Assembly (NCBI RefSeq): GCF_022376445.1
Contig: NW_025955255.1
Span: 1 to 49,176, forward strand
Direction: 5' to 3'
Length of the DNA: 49,176 bases
From: Fomitopsis serialis
Lineage: Eukaryota > Basidiomycota > Agaricomycetes > Polyporales > Fomitopsidaceae
In this document: piece after piece, positions 31,035 through 43,002 of the stretch
Layout of the letters: each line of letters opens with the position of its first letter
How positions within the stretch are numbered: position 1 is the first letter of the stretch
The notes under the pieces: model-generated
Database searches by the model: none
What the model was told of the DNA's origin: nothing
The model's input: only the letters and a program-made list of their open reading frames with translations
Program-made: the position numbers and the translations under genes

Positions 31035-32522
31035 ATGTTGACCGACAAGGACAGGCGAGGACGTCGCCGATCTCTGAGATCTGATCCCCGAAAAGCAAGC
31101 ACAAGGAATCAACAGGACGCCCTCGCAGAGATCATCGAAAATATGCAGACATCCCACTTCCCGCCAGAAATCTACGAACAATGGATCACACGTTTGCGTC
31201 ATGATCGTGCTGCCCTGAAGGTGTGCGCTTTGGCGTGCCGGGAATGGGCTCCGTTGTCTCAACGGTACCTATTCGAGCACGTCAAAGTGCAGGGCGCGCC
31301 CAGATGGCTTCGGTTCCTCCGCACCCTCGAGACATCCGCATCGATGGGGACGGACATAGGACGATACATCCACAATTTCGAGCTGGTCGATATTGGCATC
31401 GGCTACGTGGTGCAGAAACTGTTCGAAGACATCGCGCTTTATGCGGGCCATCGCCACATGCCCAATGTGCAGCAGCTTAGCTTGCGTGACTGGAATTGGG
31501 CGAGCATGGTCGATCGGGCTCAGGATTACGATCCTATATCCGTCCCCAGACGGATTCTGAAGGGCCTCTTACCCTTCGAGAAGCTCAGAGGATTGGAGCT
31601 CATAGATAACTTCACCCGGCACCCTCAAATCATTCCACAGCTTTTGACGTTCTTCCCGTTTCTGTCGACGGTGCGCATCGTGGGTCTCCGCTTGTCGCCC
31701 GACACTCCTCAGATGGAGCTCATGCCACTCGAAACCGATATACAAGTCACGTTGCCTATCAACATCCAGGAGCTGTACTTCGACCGCAACTCCGTCCAAT
31801 TCCCTGCCACGTACATATTGGATTCTATCACTAGGCCCCCTTTCCAACTTTCTCTACGCACGCTTGACGTGGGTAGACCGGAGATACCCGAGTCGATGGG
31901 ACCAGACAGGATGCTCAGGCTAGCTGAGTCTGCTATCCTCGCCTTGCTCGGAAGAGCAACTTTGCGACACTTGCGCATCACATATCTGTGTACGTAGCTG
32001 CGTACTTCGGCTCCATCATCCTCGTTACTCAATCAGTCGACAGTCCTACACCTCGTTGATCTCTCACGCCTCCCTCAGCTGCAGTCCATGACATTGCACT
32101 GGGACATTCCGCCGCCGTCCCCAAGACACGAGCTGGTTTTTGACGACATACGGCAGCTTGTCTCGAGCATTACCGGGGATCTCGTCCTTCAAAATGTCGA
32201 GCTACGCTTTTCCCTTGTGCAGTCACACTACATCGTCCGAGGTCCGTCATTACTGGCTGGCCTGGATGCTGCGCTCCTCCGGTTGCACATCAGCTGCCCT
32301 GCCATCACCGTTCGCTTTCACTTCTCGTTCTACGAGTTCGTGTCACCCAGAGCGAGAAATGCACTACCATCCATCGCCCCGCTTTTGAGGGATGCTACTC
32401 GACACGCCGTCGCTGCAGGGCTGCATGCGACAGTGACGAGCGTGACGACGTTTTGGAGTATGCCGAGCAATGTCGAGCAGGAGACCTCAACGGAGGAGAC
32501 GGATCTCAGTGCGAGGTACTAG
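31035..32522 (+). CDS. F-box-like domain protein
   Basis: Two exons (31035-31989, 32044-32522) give 477 aa. Near the N-terminus, SHFPPEIYEQWITRLRHDRA followed by LKVCALACREWAPLSQRYLF is the usual mushroom F-box-like motif, which would dock to Skp1 in an SCF ubiquitin ligase. The remaining 400 residues are leucine-rich and non-repetitive (PNVQQLSLRDWNW, LRGLELIDNFTRHPQ, LPQLQSMTLHWDIP, LVLQNVELRFSLV), as expected for the degenerate LRR-like substrate domains of this very large family. The start is the first ATG of the frame after TTGTATGCC; an upstream exon cannot be excluded. The 54-bp intron gives RITYLFLHLVDLSRL across the join. Substrate unknown. Confidence 0.8.
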
Positions 32523-32998
32523 TATCCGTCTTCCCTTGTTCAAGTCATTCCCAATTCATCTAGTACTTCGATCTTGTTTCAAAACAAAAGACCCATACGT
32601 ATGGTGTCTATTCAAGAGTCCAACCTGTACAGTAACTTACCTATTACTTGTACTGTTTTGCCCCTGTAGTTATCTGAACGGCCGTCTGCTGCATATTTGT
32701 ACAGTGTAAGTCCTGACGTCTCACATAGCCAACGTATCATTTGTGGAAAACGCTTGGTCTGTACTACTTAGAAACCTGGTCAGCGTCGGCGAAGCATGTG
32801 TGAGCCACGGTCACATGCAAAGTGATCACGGTGTGACGCGACGCGTTTTGTCACGCGTCCGCGTCTGTTGCCGCCTCAGCTCAGCGCTCAGCAATACCAC
32901 TACTCAACGTTACGTCCAACGTCCAACACCTGCATTTCAGCACTTGCTTCCATCACGACTCTGTGCCCAAGTACGCGCATGATCTCTGGATTGTTGAC
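32523..32998. other. Spacer F-box gene / EXO1
   Basis: 3' flank of the F-box gene and EXO1 promoter. ACGCGTTTTG and ACGCGTCC at 32850-32870 resemble MluI cell-cycle box cores (ACGCGT), which would suit a DNA-repair gene, but this is only a motif match. Confidence 0.4.
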
Positions 32999-35900
32999 AT
33001 GGGAATCTCTGGTCTTCTGCCGCTCTTAAAGGATATCCAAGTCACTCGACCTCTCTCCGACTTTGCGGGACAGACCATCGCGGTGGACGCGTATGTCTGG
33101 TTGCACAGGGGAACCTACGGGTGCGCGGCGGAGCTTGCTACTGGAAGGAAAACACATAAGTGAGTGTCCTCTTTGTTGCGAAAATGCACGTTCGTCTCGC
33201 TCGAAGCGACCGGCCTGCCAAAAAATGAGTTTGAAGCGCGCTCGGCCGCCCGGCGATGCGGACTTCTGCGTCCATTGCTCTATGCATCCCGGGTTATGTT
33301 GATACCCTGGGTTTGGCGAAGACGAGGTTGAATCAGCCCTGGAAGTCCTGGGCCAACAATTACCGTGACAGGTGGGGGTAGTGGCGGCGGATTATGCTAC
33401 CGAGCCGACCCCAGGCCTTGCGGAACTCTTTTGGGGAGAGATGCAGCTCGCGCGACGCGTGGAGCCTTTTGGTGGAGGCGGCGAGGACTCTGTGCTCAAT
33501 GCGGATTGTGTCCTTGTCCTTGTGTGCGGTCTAGCGGGCTGTCCTGCATGACTCGTTCGTCAGGGCAGGCAGCGGGATGCATAGGTTCATCCCGGCTTTG
33601 ATCGTATCAACTACATGTAGAGGTTCCAGCAGCTAGTCTAGGCTCAGCACAATGGCTGGCCGACTGCGCTGGCCGACTGGTTCGTAACCTGCTCTATCGA
33701 GGCTCGTGTTGGATGTGTACGACACAAACTTGCGAAAGCCTATTCGCTTTCACCATTCAGCCTTATAGTTCCCTTTGTGTTGCCTCCGTGCGTTGCCATC
33801 TAGGGGATGAGTTACGGTAATTCACGTCGGGGCACCTTTCCCGTCCCGCTAATCCAGTAGCGCGTCCCCTGCTCTCAGTGAGGGAATGTGCATCACGTCC
33901 GAGAACCGACAGTTGTAATGCTCTTCACGGCTATGGCGGACGGGCCAGCGCTGTGAACTGTGGGAGTGTGCATACAACTCGCTGACCAAGTTCATGCTCT
34001 GGCTCGCCTTGTCTCGGTCCACCTGGCTCTTCGGCGGACACGATCGCGCTTCCCGATCTAGGGTGCGGTCGGGGGAAAGTGGCTGATTGTTATGCGCGGG
34101 TCGTGGCGGGCGGGCCTCCGAGCGACAATGTTTTTGCTCGATGGCGGACTGGTGTATCGCACCAGCGATATGTCTGCAGCCAACTGGTGTGAGCGACCAC
34201 AACGGCGTGCATGTTACCTGACCTCAGGTTCTCGGAATTTGTACCGTGGACCTGTCGCCGGCGGCGTGAACGAGTGTGCCTAGATGATTCAGATCGTGCA
34301 TGGGAGATTCCGGCGGCCACCTCGCTCGAGCCGTCATTGTTCGCCCCGGAAGTTACCCAGGGAGCGGTGTTTCGCAAAGTGGAAACTTGCTGCAATCGGA
34401 TGAATGGGCATGGTCTCACATGCCCGTGCGACGGTGCACAGGTGGGAGCCCGTATGTATTGGATGTCCTTCCGTTGGGGGTCTTGCTCTCGCTCTCGACA
34501 TCGCAGAAGGCGATGGCTGCTGCCGCTGCTTCGAAAGACTATTGCCTGCCTTGAACTCTGCATTACATGCCTTGGTTCTTGATCCGTATTTCTATCGCTC
34601 AGATATTGAATTCTGGGTTCTCATATCCTCGGGACGCTTTCGAGAGACCATTGACTGATTCCTTCACAGATATGTCGAGTATGCCATGCATCGCGTGCGG
34701 ATGCTACAGCACCATCGCATACAGCCGTACGTGGTATTCGACGGTGGGCCACTTCCAGCGAAGAAGGGGACCGAATCGGAGCGCAAGAAACGTCGGGACG
34801 AGAACCTAGCACGCGCGAATGAGCTTGCAGCGCAAGGCAAGCACAGCCAAGCGCGAGAGTACTACGTGAAGTGCGTCGACGTTACGCCTCAAATGGCATA
34901 TCAGCTTATCAAGGTCTGTGCGGCCAACCCCACGCTCGTTCATTGATGTTAACCGGCGGACACGGCCTAGGCATTGCGGGTGGAGGGCATCCCATACGTA
35001 GTGGCTCCGTATGAAGCCGATGCACAGCTTGCGTATCTGGAGCGCATCGGTGTCGTCGACGGCGTAATCACGGAGGATTCTGACCTTCTCGTGTTCGGGT
35101 GCAGGAAGGTGCTCTTGAAATTAGACGTCGTCGAGAGTACCGTCACGTGCATCTCCCGCGGAGACTTTGGGTCCGCCGGGGCCGGTGGAGGGTTGTCGCT
35201 GCTGGGCTGGTCGGATGTCCAGTTTCGACGTATGGCTATCCTTAGCGGTTGCGACTACCTCGCGAGCATACCCGGCGTCGGGCTGAAGACAGCGTGGTCG
35301 CTGCTGCGAAAACACAAGACGGCGGAGAACGCGGTACGGGCGTTGATGCTTGAAGGGAAGAAGAAGGTGCCGGAAGGTTACCTGGACGCTTTCAAATTGG
35401 CGGAACGGGTATTCTTGTATCAACGGGTGTACGATCCGACGCAGAAGTGTCTAGTCCACCTGACGGAACCGGTGGAAGGTGAAAGGTTGGACAAGGAGAC
35501 GGACGCGTATGTCGGGAGGTGAGACGATCGTGGAGTGTACGTGCATGATGACACTGACTGAACATGCTTGCAGTGATATTGAACCCGCTTTGGCGAAACA
35601 GGTTGCGGAAGGTGACGCGTGCCCGATCAGTCTGCTGCCCATGGATGATATCAATCCAACGTTCGTGCCTCGCGCGCTGAAGACAATCCCGTTGAACGTG
35701 CCAGATGCAAGGAGGCTGGATGGCCAACAGGGCACCGGAAACCACCAAAATGCTGGGAAAGGAGCGGTTGGGATTTTGAGTTTCTTCAGTAAGTCCGACA
35801 TTTCGCAGACAGACACGCCGGTCTTGCTACTGACAGTTGTTTTACGTCTCGCCTGAACCATCTAGAACCTCGATCAGGGGCCAGCAGTGGTCAACAGGCC

Positions 35901-37179
35901 GCCACCTCGCACGGTCCGGGTCATGCCATAATGGCGGGGCGGGCGAGCGGAAAGCGGACATTAGCGGAAGTGATGGACCACGATATGGCTGTGAAACGGA
36001 CGAAACGGGAGGAGACCAAGGATGAAGTTCATACAAGGCAAGTCAGGAGCTCGAAGTTCTTTGACGTCCACCTACCGTCACGCCCGGAGGCGGTCGAAGA
36101 CGTGATAGATGGCGAGGACCTCGAACGTCCTGTTGCAGGCCCTTCTCGCGTCACGTTAGATGCGGACGAGGACAAGGAGAACGACCCGTTCGTGGATGAT
36201 TACGAAGTCTTCACGGAAGACGCGGACGCAGTAGACCAGGAAGACGGCTACATCTCGCCTTCGCCTTCCATGAGACGATGGGATAGTCCTGAAATCTCGT
36301 CACCGCTGAGAGCCCGGTCCGGTGGCCAGTTCATGGGGGAAGACGATGATGACTTCGGTGCGGACATACTGTCCAGTCCCCCGGTTCCCAAACAAAGGAC
36401 AAGACTTTCCGCCGGCGTCACTGCGGCGGGAGCGACGAGGGCGGTCCCTCATGTGGGCGGTACCGTCTTGATCCCGGATACCCCGTCGAAATCAAAAACC
36501 CGGAGACAGCGCCGTCGTCAAGAAGAGGGCAGTGGACCCGACCTCCAGCACATTCTCGGAGAGTGTGACTGGAATTGGGACGACAAGACGAGTGATATTG
36601 AGTGCTCTGGCGCGTTGGATGCCTCACCCAGCAGCACAAGTGCCTCGCCGGGACCCGTGACACCGAGTGATATTGCATCGCAAGGGCGGGCAGACGCGTG
36701 CGCGCAGGCACTCATGGAGGCGGAAGACACGGATGAGGCGACGGCTTCACAGGAGGCATCTGCTCGCCATGCCAAAGTCGCGCGCGGGTGGTGGGAACGA
36801 TGGGGTCGCGGTGCGAGCGAGCTCGCCGTTGCACAAGTGAATCCAATCCTTCGCTCAAACACGTCTGTGCTGATAAATTTGTTTCCAGTCTCGACCGTCG
36901 TTGAAACGAAGGGAGACGACCATCACGCCCGAGGGCCGCCAGCGACCGTTGCAACAACGTCGACCGCACTCTGCCTTGGACATTTCTAAGCAGAAAGGCA
37001 AACAGCAGGATCTACGTTCAGCAGGTAGAAGGCGAAGCTTAGTGTTTACTGAAGAAGTGAAGAAAGCTCCTAGAGCGGGGCTTCTTCGTGGTACGTCTTC
37101 ACGGCCCGACACAGCGAGCACGGAGCAGGGAGAGGATAGTACCGGTGCGAGCCGGAATAGATTCGCCGAGTTCAGGTAG
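32999..37179 (+). CDS. EXO1: Exonuclease 1 (Rad2/XPG family)
   Basis: 5'-3' exonuclease and flap nuclease of mismatch repair and double-strand-break end resection, nuclear. Six exons (32999-33159, 34670-34913, 34971-35518, 35574-35788, 35866-36836, 36889-37179) give 809 aa with no frame break. The N-domain is MGISGLLPLLKDI and IAVDAYVWLHRG (metal-binding Asp). Next comes YVVFDGGPLPAKKGTESERK. The I-domain is VAPYEADAQLAYLERIGVVD plus ITEDSDLLVFGC (catalytic acidic residues). The helix-hairpin-helix is SGCDYLASIPGVGLKTAWSL. The long C-terminus is acidic and Ser-rich, like other EXO1 tails, and contains GILSFF, faintly like a PCNA-binding box but lacking the Gln. Intron 1 is 1,510 bp, whereas the others are 52-77 bp. 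Confidence 0.96.
33160..34669 (+). other. Oversized EXO1 intron 1 with a probable insertion
   Basis: The donor GTGAGT at 33160 and the acceptor ...TTGACTGATTCCTTCACAG at 34669 look like the two ends of an ordinary 50-60 bp intron, pushed apart by about 1.45 kb. The interior contains protein-like snippets on both strands that do not join, for example plus-strand ADYATEPTPGLAELFWGEM near 33380-33440 and minus-strand SQSMNLVSELYAHSHSSQRW near 33940-34000. I recognise none of them. Clear terminal repeats or a target duplication were not found. A non-autonomous element carrying captured gene pieces is one explanation. Confidence 0.55.
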
Positions 37180-38256
37180 GTCATGGATCTTCCCAGACAC
37201 GACGTGGGTGACCTCACAGCGCACGGGCTTGCAGGTGGGCGGGTGTTGACGATTCCGTCAGTCCATGCAGGATCTGATATTAGTGAGTATCGTCGGTTTG
37301 AAAGGCTATCGTCGGAAGGATCGTGCACGTTACGTGGTCTGATTGGTTCATTCTCCCTTATTCGCATTGCTATCGATTGCATCTAATGACATCGCATCTT
37401 CTGGGCATACGTGTGGGCAGCAGCAGGCAGGAGCTCTTGTGGTCCCTATCCAGATCAAGCCTCGGAAGAGTGCCTCCTGAGAGAAGCAAGGCAGCGGGAC
37501 GTATCTCGCATCTGCCCGTGGTCCCGGTCAAGGATGCTATTACGGCAGACCGATCTCGACCAACAAGAACGCAATCGGCCCTTTCCAAATAGCCGCGGAG
37601 CCCAGCAGCCGGCGCGCTCATTGACCAATCCGCACTCCAGCTCAAGACAGGGAATTGCATGCTACCATCCAGTCAGGACCACCCGGTTGCGTGTCACTCG
37701 CAGACGCCAAGGGGTGCCGCCCGAGCGGCGGTCATCCAGACTGTGCGGGCACAATCCACAGGTGGTATTGCGTCGCAGGGCTTGGCTGCAGCTGCATTTC
37801 AGCCTCCGATGACGCTCGTACACCCAGATCTCGGACGCAGAGGGGCGGAAAGTTCCTTGCCTGATTCGCACATCCAGTCAGCTGCTGTTTGATGCACCTT
37901 GATGCAACGAGATAACATGGCAGTTGCATGTCGCGCGGTAGCCTTCTCAGATTAGGACAAGGAGCCAACTTCTCGAGTCTCACGTTATTCCAGTGCGTCG
38001 CCGCCTATGGTAGGTTTGGCACCCTCCTGTCTCGTGTCCGAACTTCCGGCCATATGAATTGCGCGTTGCAGTGATGCTGCTCATCTAACACTCATAACTG
38101 CACATCCTCCGAGTCTAAAGGCCACCGTCTCGCAGCCCCGGTTGGCTCACCCTCCCCGCCTCGCACAGCGTCGGATTCCACCGGAGCTCACGGTGAGTGG
38201 CTCCTGCCTTGGGCGCTGTGGCGTACTGACGCAGGTCCTCAGCGTACAAGCCCTAG
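37180..38256. other. Intergenic region EXO1 / zinc-finger gene
   Basis: EXO1 3' flank and the leader/promoter of the transcription factor. Short protein-like bits (IQIKPRKSAS near 37450) occur, but no model could be built. Confidence 0.5.
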
Positions 38257-40126
38257 ATGTTTGGCGAGAACACCATGGCTGGCATCTGGCGGAGGCATAG
38301 CGAGACTCTTCCTCGCTCGCCTCCGAATCCCCTGCGGGTACCGAGCGCCACCTTCGCATATGGGGACCAGTTCCCTCCGACGAACGTCTCATCGACGCCA
38401 CGATACAATGTCCCGCCGTACCAAGGACCGCACGTCCACGCGCCTGCCGCAGGACCGAACACTGGCGCAGGACATACCTCCGTATCTTCTCAGCACGTAT
38501 GGACCATGGGGACCAGCAGATGCAGTTCTCTAACCCCCATCCCGCCTTCTGCGACCCCGCTCAGCCGTCCTCGGCCTACTACAACGAGTCGGCCGCTTCC
38601 CACCTCGTAGGGTATCCCGAGTCGTCGCAGCGCACCCTTCTTCCCGAGACGGCGTACGGCCCTGCGTACCACTCGTCGTATCCGGACCCAGCATCCTTTG
38701 GCGAGTCGTCCACGATGCCCGGATCCGTCTCAGTGGGGACGCAGTACGGCATCTACGGGATGCCAGCTGGTACTAGTGACCGTCATCACGGCCATGGCCA
38801 GCAGCAGGGATACGACGCCGACCGTAACTCGACATATGGGACGAATAACCAATACTTGAACGCGCAGGCGGACTTCGAACAGTCGGGATCCACCCACCGG
38901 ATACTGCCACAGCTGTCGCCGACCTTGTTCCCTGGACTCGGTGCCACCCACACGCCCTCCCTATACCCGATGGTCTATGCATCACCCACGTCGACCACAT
39001 CATCCTCTGCGCAATCCACGCATTCAGAGCCCTCGTCAGCTCTGATAGATACCCAATCGCCGCGCTTACCGCAATTCTCACAGCCACTGCGCCGCCACTC
39101 GATGGACTCGGTGCACGACCCCATGAGTCCCTCATCCGTCCCCCTCTTGTGTACGACGCGGACACTGGCGACGACTACGACGACGACTCCGAGAGCGACC
39201 CGCCGTCTGCCATCTCCGAGCTCGCGCGTCTCCCTTACCAGTCGGCACGGACCACGGACATCAATGGCCCTAGCAACTGGTCGAGGTCCGCCTTTGACAT
39301 GGCTTACGGCAGCACGTCGAGCGCACAAGCACTCCATAAGTCTGCCATCCATCACCCGCGCAGCCCTGCGGGATCTACTGATAGTGGCTCGACTACTGCC
39401 ATATCGCCGTCCAGTGCATCGTCTTCGGAGCGGCCGAAGCCCTCGCAGAAGAAGTCAAAGATGCATCAGTGCAAGGTTTGCCTCAAGCTGTTTCCCCGGC
39501 CTAGCGGTTTGGCTACGCACATGAATTCCCACTCCGGGGCGAAGCGTAAGTACTCCGCCAACAATGTTTCGCGTAGCAGCCAATCTCACCTATTTATCGC
39601 GCCCCTTTCAGCGTACAAGTGTCCTATTCCGACGTGCACGAAGAGCTTCGCCGTGCGATCCAACGCCAAACGTCACCTGCGTACGCATGGCATTTTTCCT
39701 ACTTCGGATCATACCAGCACTTCCCAGTCGCAATTTACCGTTGGCTTCGACACGCCTCTAGTTTCCGAAGTGCACGAGGTCGGGAAGCTCCCGTCGAAGC
39801 TCCGTTGGATTCCGCAGAGCCTGTCCACGCGCACGAACGTGGAGTACCTCAGGGATGCACCGTCTGACTCTGAGGAGGAGTACCTGCGGCCGTCCTGCCC
39901 TATGCTGCCTGTTCCGCTGCCGCCTGTCACTCCGTCTTCACCCACGTGGAATCCAGACGACCGCTATGAGGAACGCGACTCGTACGCGGACGTGGAAACG
40001 AGCCCGTACATTGCGAGTCAGGTACGCATTCGCCGCCCCTTGCTTCCCATTGTTCATGACTTACCTGCGTGTTCCTAGTGGCGTGCTCTGCCTGGTCCGG
40101 CCATCGTCTCGTCCAATAGTATGTGA
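38257..40126 (+). CDS. C2H2 zinc-finger transcription factor
   Basis: Probable nuclear DNA-binding regulator, about 559 aa. Exons are 38257-38496, 38565-39545, 39612-40021 and 40079-40126. The long N-terminal half is Ser/Pro/Tyr-rich (SSAYYNESAASHLVGYPES and similar). A short acidic patch, LVYDADTGDDYDDDSESD, precedes two adjacent C2H2 fingers: CKVCLKLFPRPSGLATHMNS...H and, across an intron, CPIPTCTKSFAVRSNAKRHL plus RTH. The end is ASQWRALPGPAIVSSNSM. The frame before the acidic patch and the frame holding the fingers join only if one base is added, most simply in the C5 run at 39140-39144. Either ATG at 38257 or the better-context one at 38275 could start it. The finger pair resembles regulators widespread in basidiomycetes; its targets are unknown. 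Confidence 0.86.
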
Positions 40127-40671
40127 ACAAAGTATACGCCCCATTTCATGTCGGACATCTTGCATCAAACTCTGTAAGCATACGCAATCTCTTGTCATAT
40201 TCCCCTTCAAGCATACTCTCCGGCCGTAGCTACTGTATACCGCATGCGTTCGTCGTATGGTGAAGTTTGGGCTGTATCTGGCTGTGCGTCTTATCTCGAG
40301 TACATCGCCTAAGCATGACGTGTCGCTGAATTGTAACTATACCGCTTGTAACCTGCCAACCATAATAGTTAATGCTGTAGTCCCCGCGAAACCTTAACAA
40401 CGACCTAGAAGTTGCCTGGCCCTCGAATGCGGTATTCGAGGAGCGTTGCAGGACGAATAGATTTCAATTCTAGTCTTGTTGAGTCGCCAGAGCGTCATTC
40501 ACCCCGATGTTCTATTTCTAGGTCAATGTGCGAAACAAATTCCTGCAGGCCAGGCGAACGACGTATTGCAAAGGGATACATGGAGCACTGGCGACAAAAA
40601 GTCCATAATCATTGCGACAAAGTATTAAGGACCTTCGCTACTTATCTCATGCAAAGCATCCCGTGATTTGG
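40127..40671. other. Convergent spacer, zinc-finger gene / GPI19
   Basis: The 3' flanks of two genes. Nothing else recognised. Confidence 0.6.
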
Positions 40672-41296
40672 CTATAAGTGCGCTCTCTCTTGTTCAGCGC
40701 GATTTCTGCGGCTACCGTATACGACACGGTTAACCATCCCTATGGGTATATCGTACATCTCCGGAATAGCGTTAGGCCTTGCATGAGCAAAATACGGGTT
40801 CTCCTCGCCATCAGGCGGCAGATGCGCTCTTGAATCTGTGGCGTTGTATTTTGTATTCAGTCAGACATGTTACGATTGTGGATGCCGAGCGCACCTGTTA
40901 TCGTACTGATATCAGAGAAAGGTGGCGTGCCGGACAGCGCCAGTGCGAAGTAGGTGAAATACGTCAACAACGCTAGGACGATTGAGTATGCCGGAAGGAG
41001 AATAGCCCATTCCCTAGCACAACAATGAGCCGGTGCGATGCACGGAAATTAGCACGAGGAAGAAGTGAACATATGGCAGACAATACCTACCGATTTGGGT
41101 ACCAAGAAATTCCGAGACTGATGAGGTATGTGTCCGGAAGAAGAGCCCATAGGAGGTAGACACAGAACAACAGGTACGTGGATGTCCAGGCCACGAAACC
41201 GTAAAATTCTGGTGCCCGACTGCGGGACTCCGTCGGCGGCAATGGGGGAAACGGTGCGAGAGGCGATACAGGGGAGGTCGGGTCCTTCTCGACCAT
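40672..41296 (-). CDS. GPI19: PIG-P, subunit of GPI-GlcNAc transferase
   Basis: Small ER membrane subunit of the enzyme that transfers GlcNAc to phosphatidylinositol, the first step of GPI-anchor synthesis. Three exons (41296-41091, 41013-40895, 40835-40672) give 162 aa. After a Pro-rich leader comes APEFYGFVAWTSTYLLFCVY, then LLWALLPDTYLISLGISWYP and a second hydrophobic segment REWAILLPAYSIVLALLTYF. A loop SGTPPFSDISTITD follows, then the family's C-terminal AIPEMYDIPIGMVNRVVYG. Both membrane helices and the conserved end are present, so the subunit is complete. It is divergently transcribed from the folate gene next door. Confidence 0.95.
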
Positions 41297-41705
41297 GCCG
41301 GAAAGCTGCTAGCGGACGGTCAAGCAGGCATGATGAGGGGAAATGAAAAGCAAACCTGGAGCTCGAGCCACGGACGCACGCTGCCCGCGTTCTTGATTTC
41401 CCTTTTTAGGAAGCGGGCGCCCAGTGTGGCGGGCAAAGGTTAAACAAGTCGCTGTGGGACCAGCCTTGGTCAGGAGAAACTCCCGTCTGTGGGATTCCGA
41501 AGTCGACATACGGTCCGTATCACGGTGGCCTGGTCCGAAGTTCCTTCCGCTGACGATAGCATGGGATAGTGATACCCAAGCGGCAGGACGACATTGCTCC
41601 GGGCAAGTCAATTGTGCGCTGCAGCGTTTCTCATGCATTTCACTCATGTCTTAAGCCGCCATCAGGCTAGAGGGATACTATCTGCGGCGTCGTAACGATT
41701 CCCTC
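41297..41705. promoter_or_regulatory. Divergent promoter region GPI19 / FAU1
   Basis: The two housekeeping genes start 409 bp apart on opposite strands, so both promoters lie here. No individual element could be named. Confidence 0.55.
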
Positions 41706-42674
41706 ATGACAGCTTTACAGGCTCAGAAGAAAGCATTGCGCAAGACCATGGCGACGCGATTGCGTTCGCTTTCTGTATCCGATGTCCAGCAACAATGTAA
41801 CGCCGTCCTGCCTTGCTTCTGAATTCATAGCAGTCGAACTGAACGGGATTGTATCTAAAGCAGGGATGATAACTGACCGCGTGCTGGCTTCGCCGTACTT
41901 CGCCCGAAGCCAGTGCGTGAGCTGTTATCTTAGCATGCCATCCGGGGAGGTCGATACATCCTCCCTCATATCTGCAATCTTGCGAAGTGGTGTGACGTCC
42001 CGAACTCCCTCACGACCCTATTGAATTGATCATTACCGAGCACAGGGAAGACACTTTTCGTTCCTAAAATTGACACTACCTGCGATGGCACGATGGACTT
42101 CCTGCAGGTGTACGGCGAAGACGACCTCCGCGCCTTCCCGCCTGGTACCTGGGGGATTAAGGAACCCGCCTACGAATGGAAGGGCGCACGACGTCGCAGC
42201 GGTCCGTATGCCCGCCTTCCGTCATGTCCGGGATTGACGTATAACGCAAATCATCACTCACCGCAGCCACGGATGACGGCACGGACCTCGATCTGATTTT
42301 CTTGCCAGGTACTCACCGGGGTGTCATCCTCTGCATCCCTGTGCAACGATGCTAACACATGTGCCGACACGCAGGTGTCGCGTTCGATCGATCCATGTCG
42401 CGACTGGGGCATGGCAAAGGGTACTACGATCGCTTCATCTCATCCTATGCAGCTTCCAAATCCGCAAAGGGCCAGCGGAAACCGCTGCTAGGTGCGCTTC
42501 ATCCGTCTTGCCAGGTGGGAGATGCTCACCATTCATCAATCAGTGGCGCTGTCCTTACGAGAGCAAATCCTTGAAGCAGGACAGGTACCGGTAGCACCGC
42601 ATGACTGGAAGATGGACGTAATAGCAGGCCCGGACGGGCTCCTGGGTGAAGCCGCTGCCGATAGTTCACCATGA
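41706..42674 (+). CDS. FAU1: 5-formyltetrahydrofolate cyclo-ligase
   Basis: Converts 5-formyl-THF to 5,10-methenyl-THF using ATP, in one-carbon metabolism. Six exons (41706-41796, 41861-41989, 42046-42201, 42267-42308, 42375-42491, 42544-42674) give 221 aa. Family motifs run in order: QAQKKALRKTMATRLRSLS, SCYLSMPSGEVDTSSLI, KTLFVPKID, GIKEPAYEW, LDLIFLPGVAFDRSMSRLGH followed by GKGYYDRF (the ATP/substrate loop), and VPVAPHDWKMDVI. The length fits yeast and human enzymes. An acceptor at 41826-41830 would give an intron of only about 34 bp, so CTAAAG at 41860 was preferred; it also aligns without a gap. Confidence 0.94.
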
Positions 42675-43002
42675 AATGAACTTCAGTGACTTCTGAATAC
42701 CTGTCAGGGAAACGTGGGTGTCCGAAAATCGTCCGCTTGATACATGTCAGTGAACCCGCTGCTGTACTGTGACTGTGGAGAATGCCAGCCGCAGTCCGTG
42801 CGCTGTGCGTGCGTTGTACGTGCTGGTGGGCCACACATCCATTACAAGAGCACCCTCTTCAAGGCTTAGGCTCAAACTACCAATACAACACGCCCGGTCA
42901 CCGCGCCAACTGGTAAGTTTCTTCGATGGGCGGCTGGCTACCATGCGCCAGCAAGGGTGACAACAGTAGGCGGAAGACACTATCCAGCCTCGTCAGTTGA
43001 TC
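42675..43002. other. Convergent spacer, FAU1 / RAD51C-like
   Basis: The 3' flanks of two genes. Nothing else seen. Confidence 0.6.

Noticed and set aside
39035..39127. An intron to explain the zinc-finger frame change
   Set aside because: The GT-AG pairs with the right length modulo 3 have poor donors (GTCGAC) or would delete natural-looking sequence. A one-base gap in C5 gives the smoother protein.
39123..39524. Long frame continuing from the zinc-finger N-terminus (Arg/Ser/Thr-rich)
   Set aside because: The zinc fingers and the acidic patch are in another frame; this continuation is a shadow created by the apparent missing base at 39140-39144.
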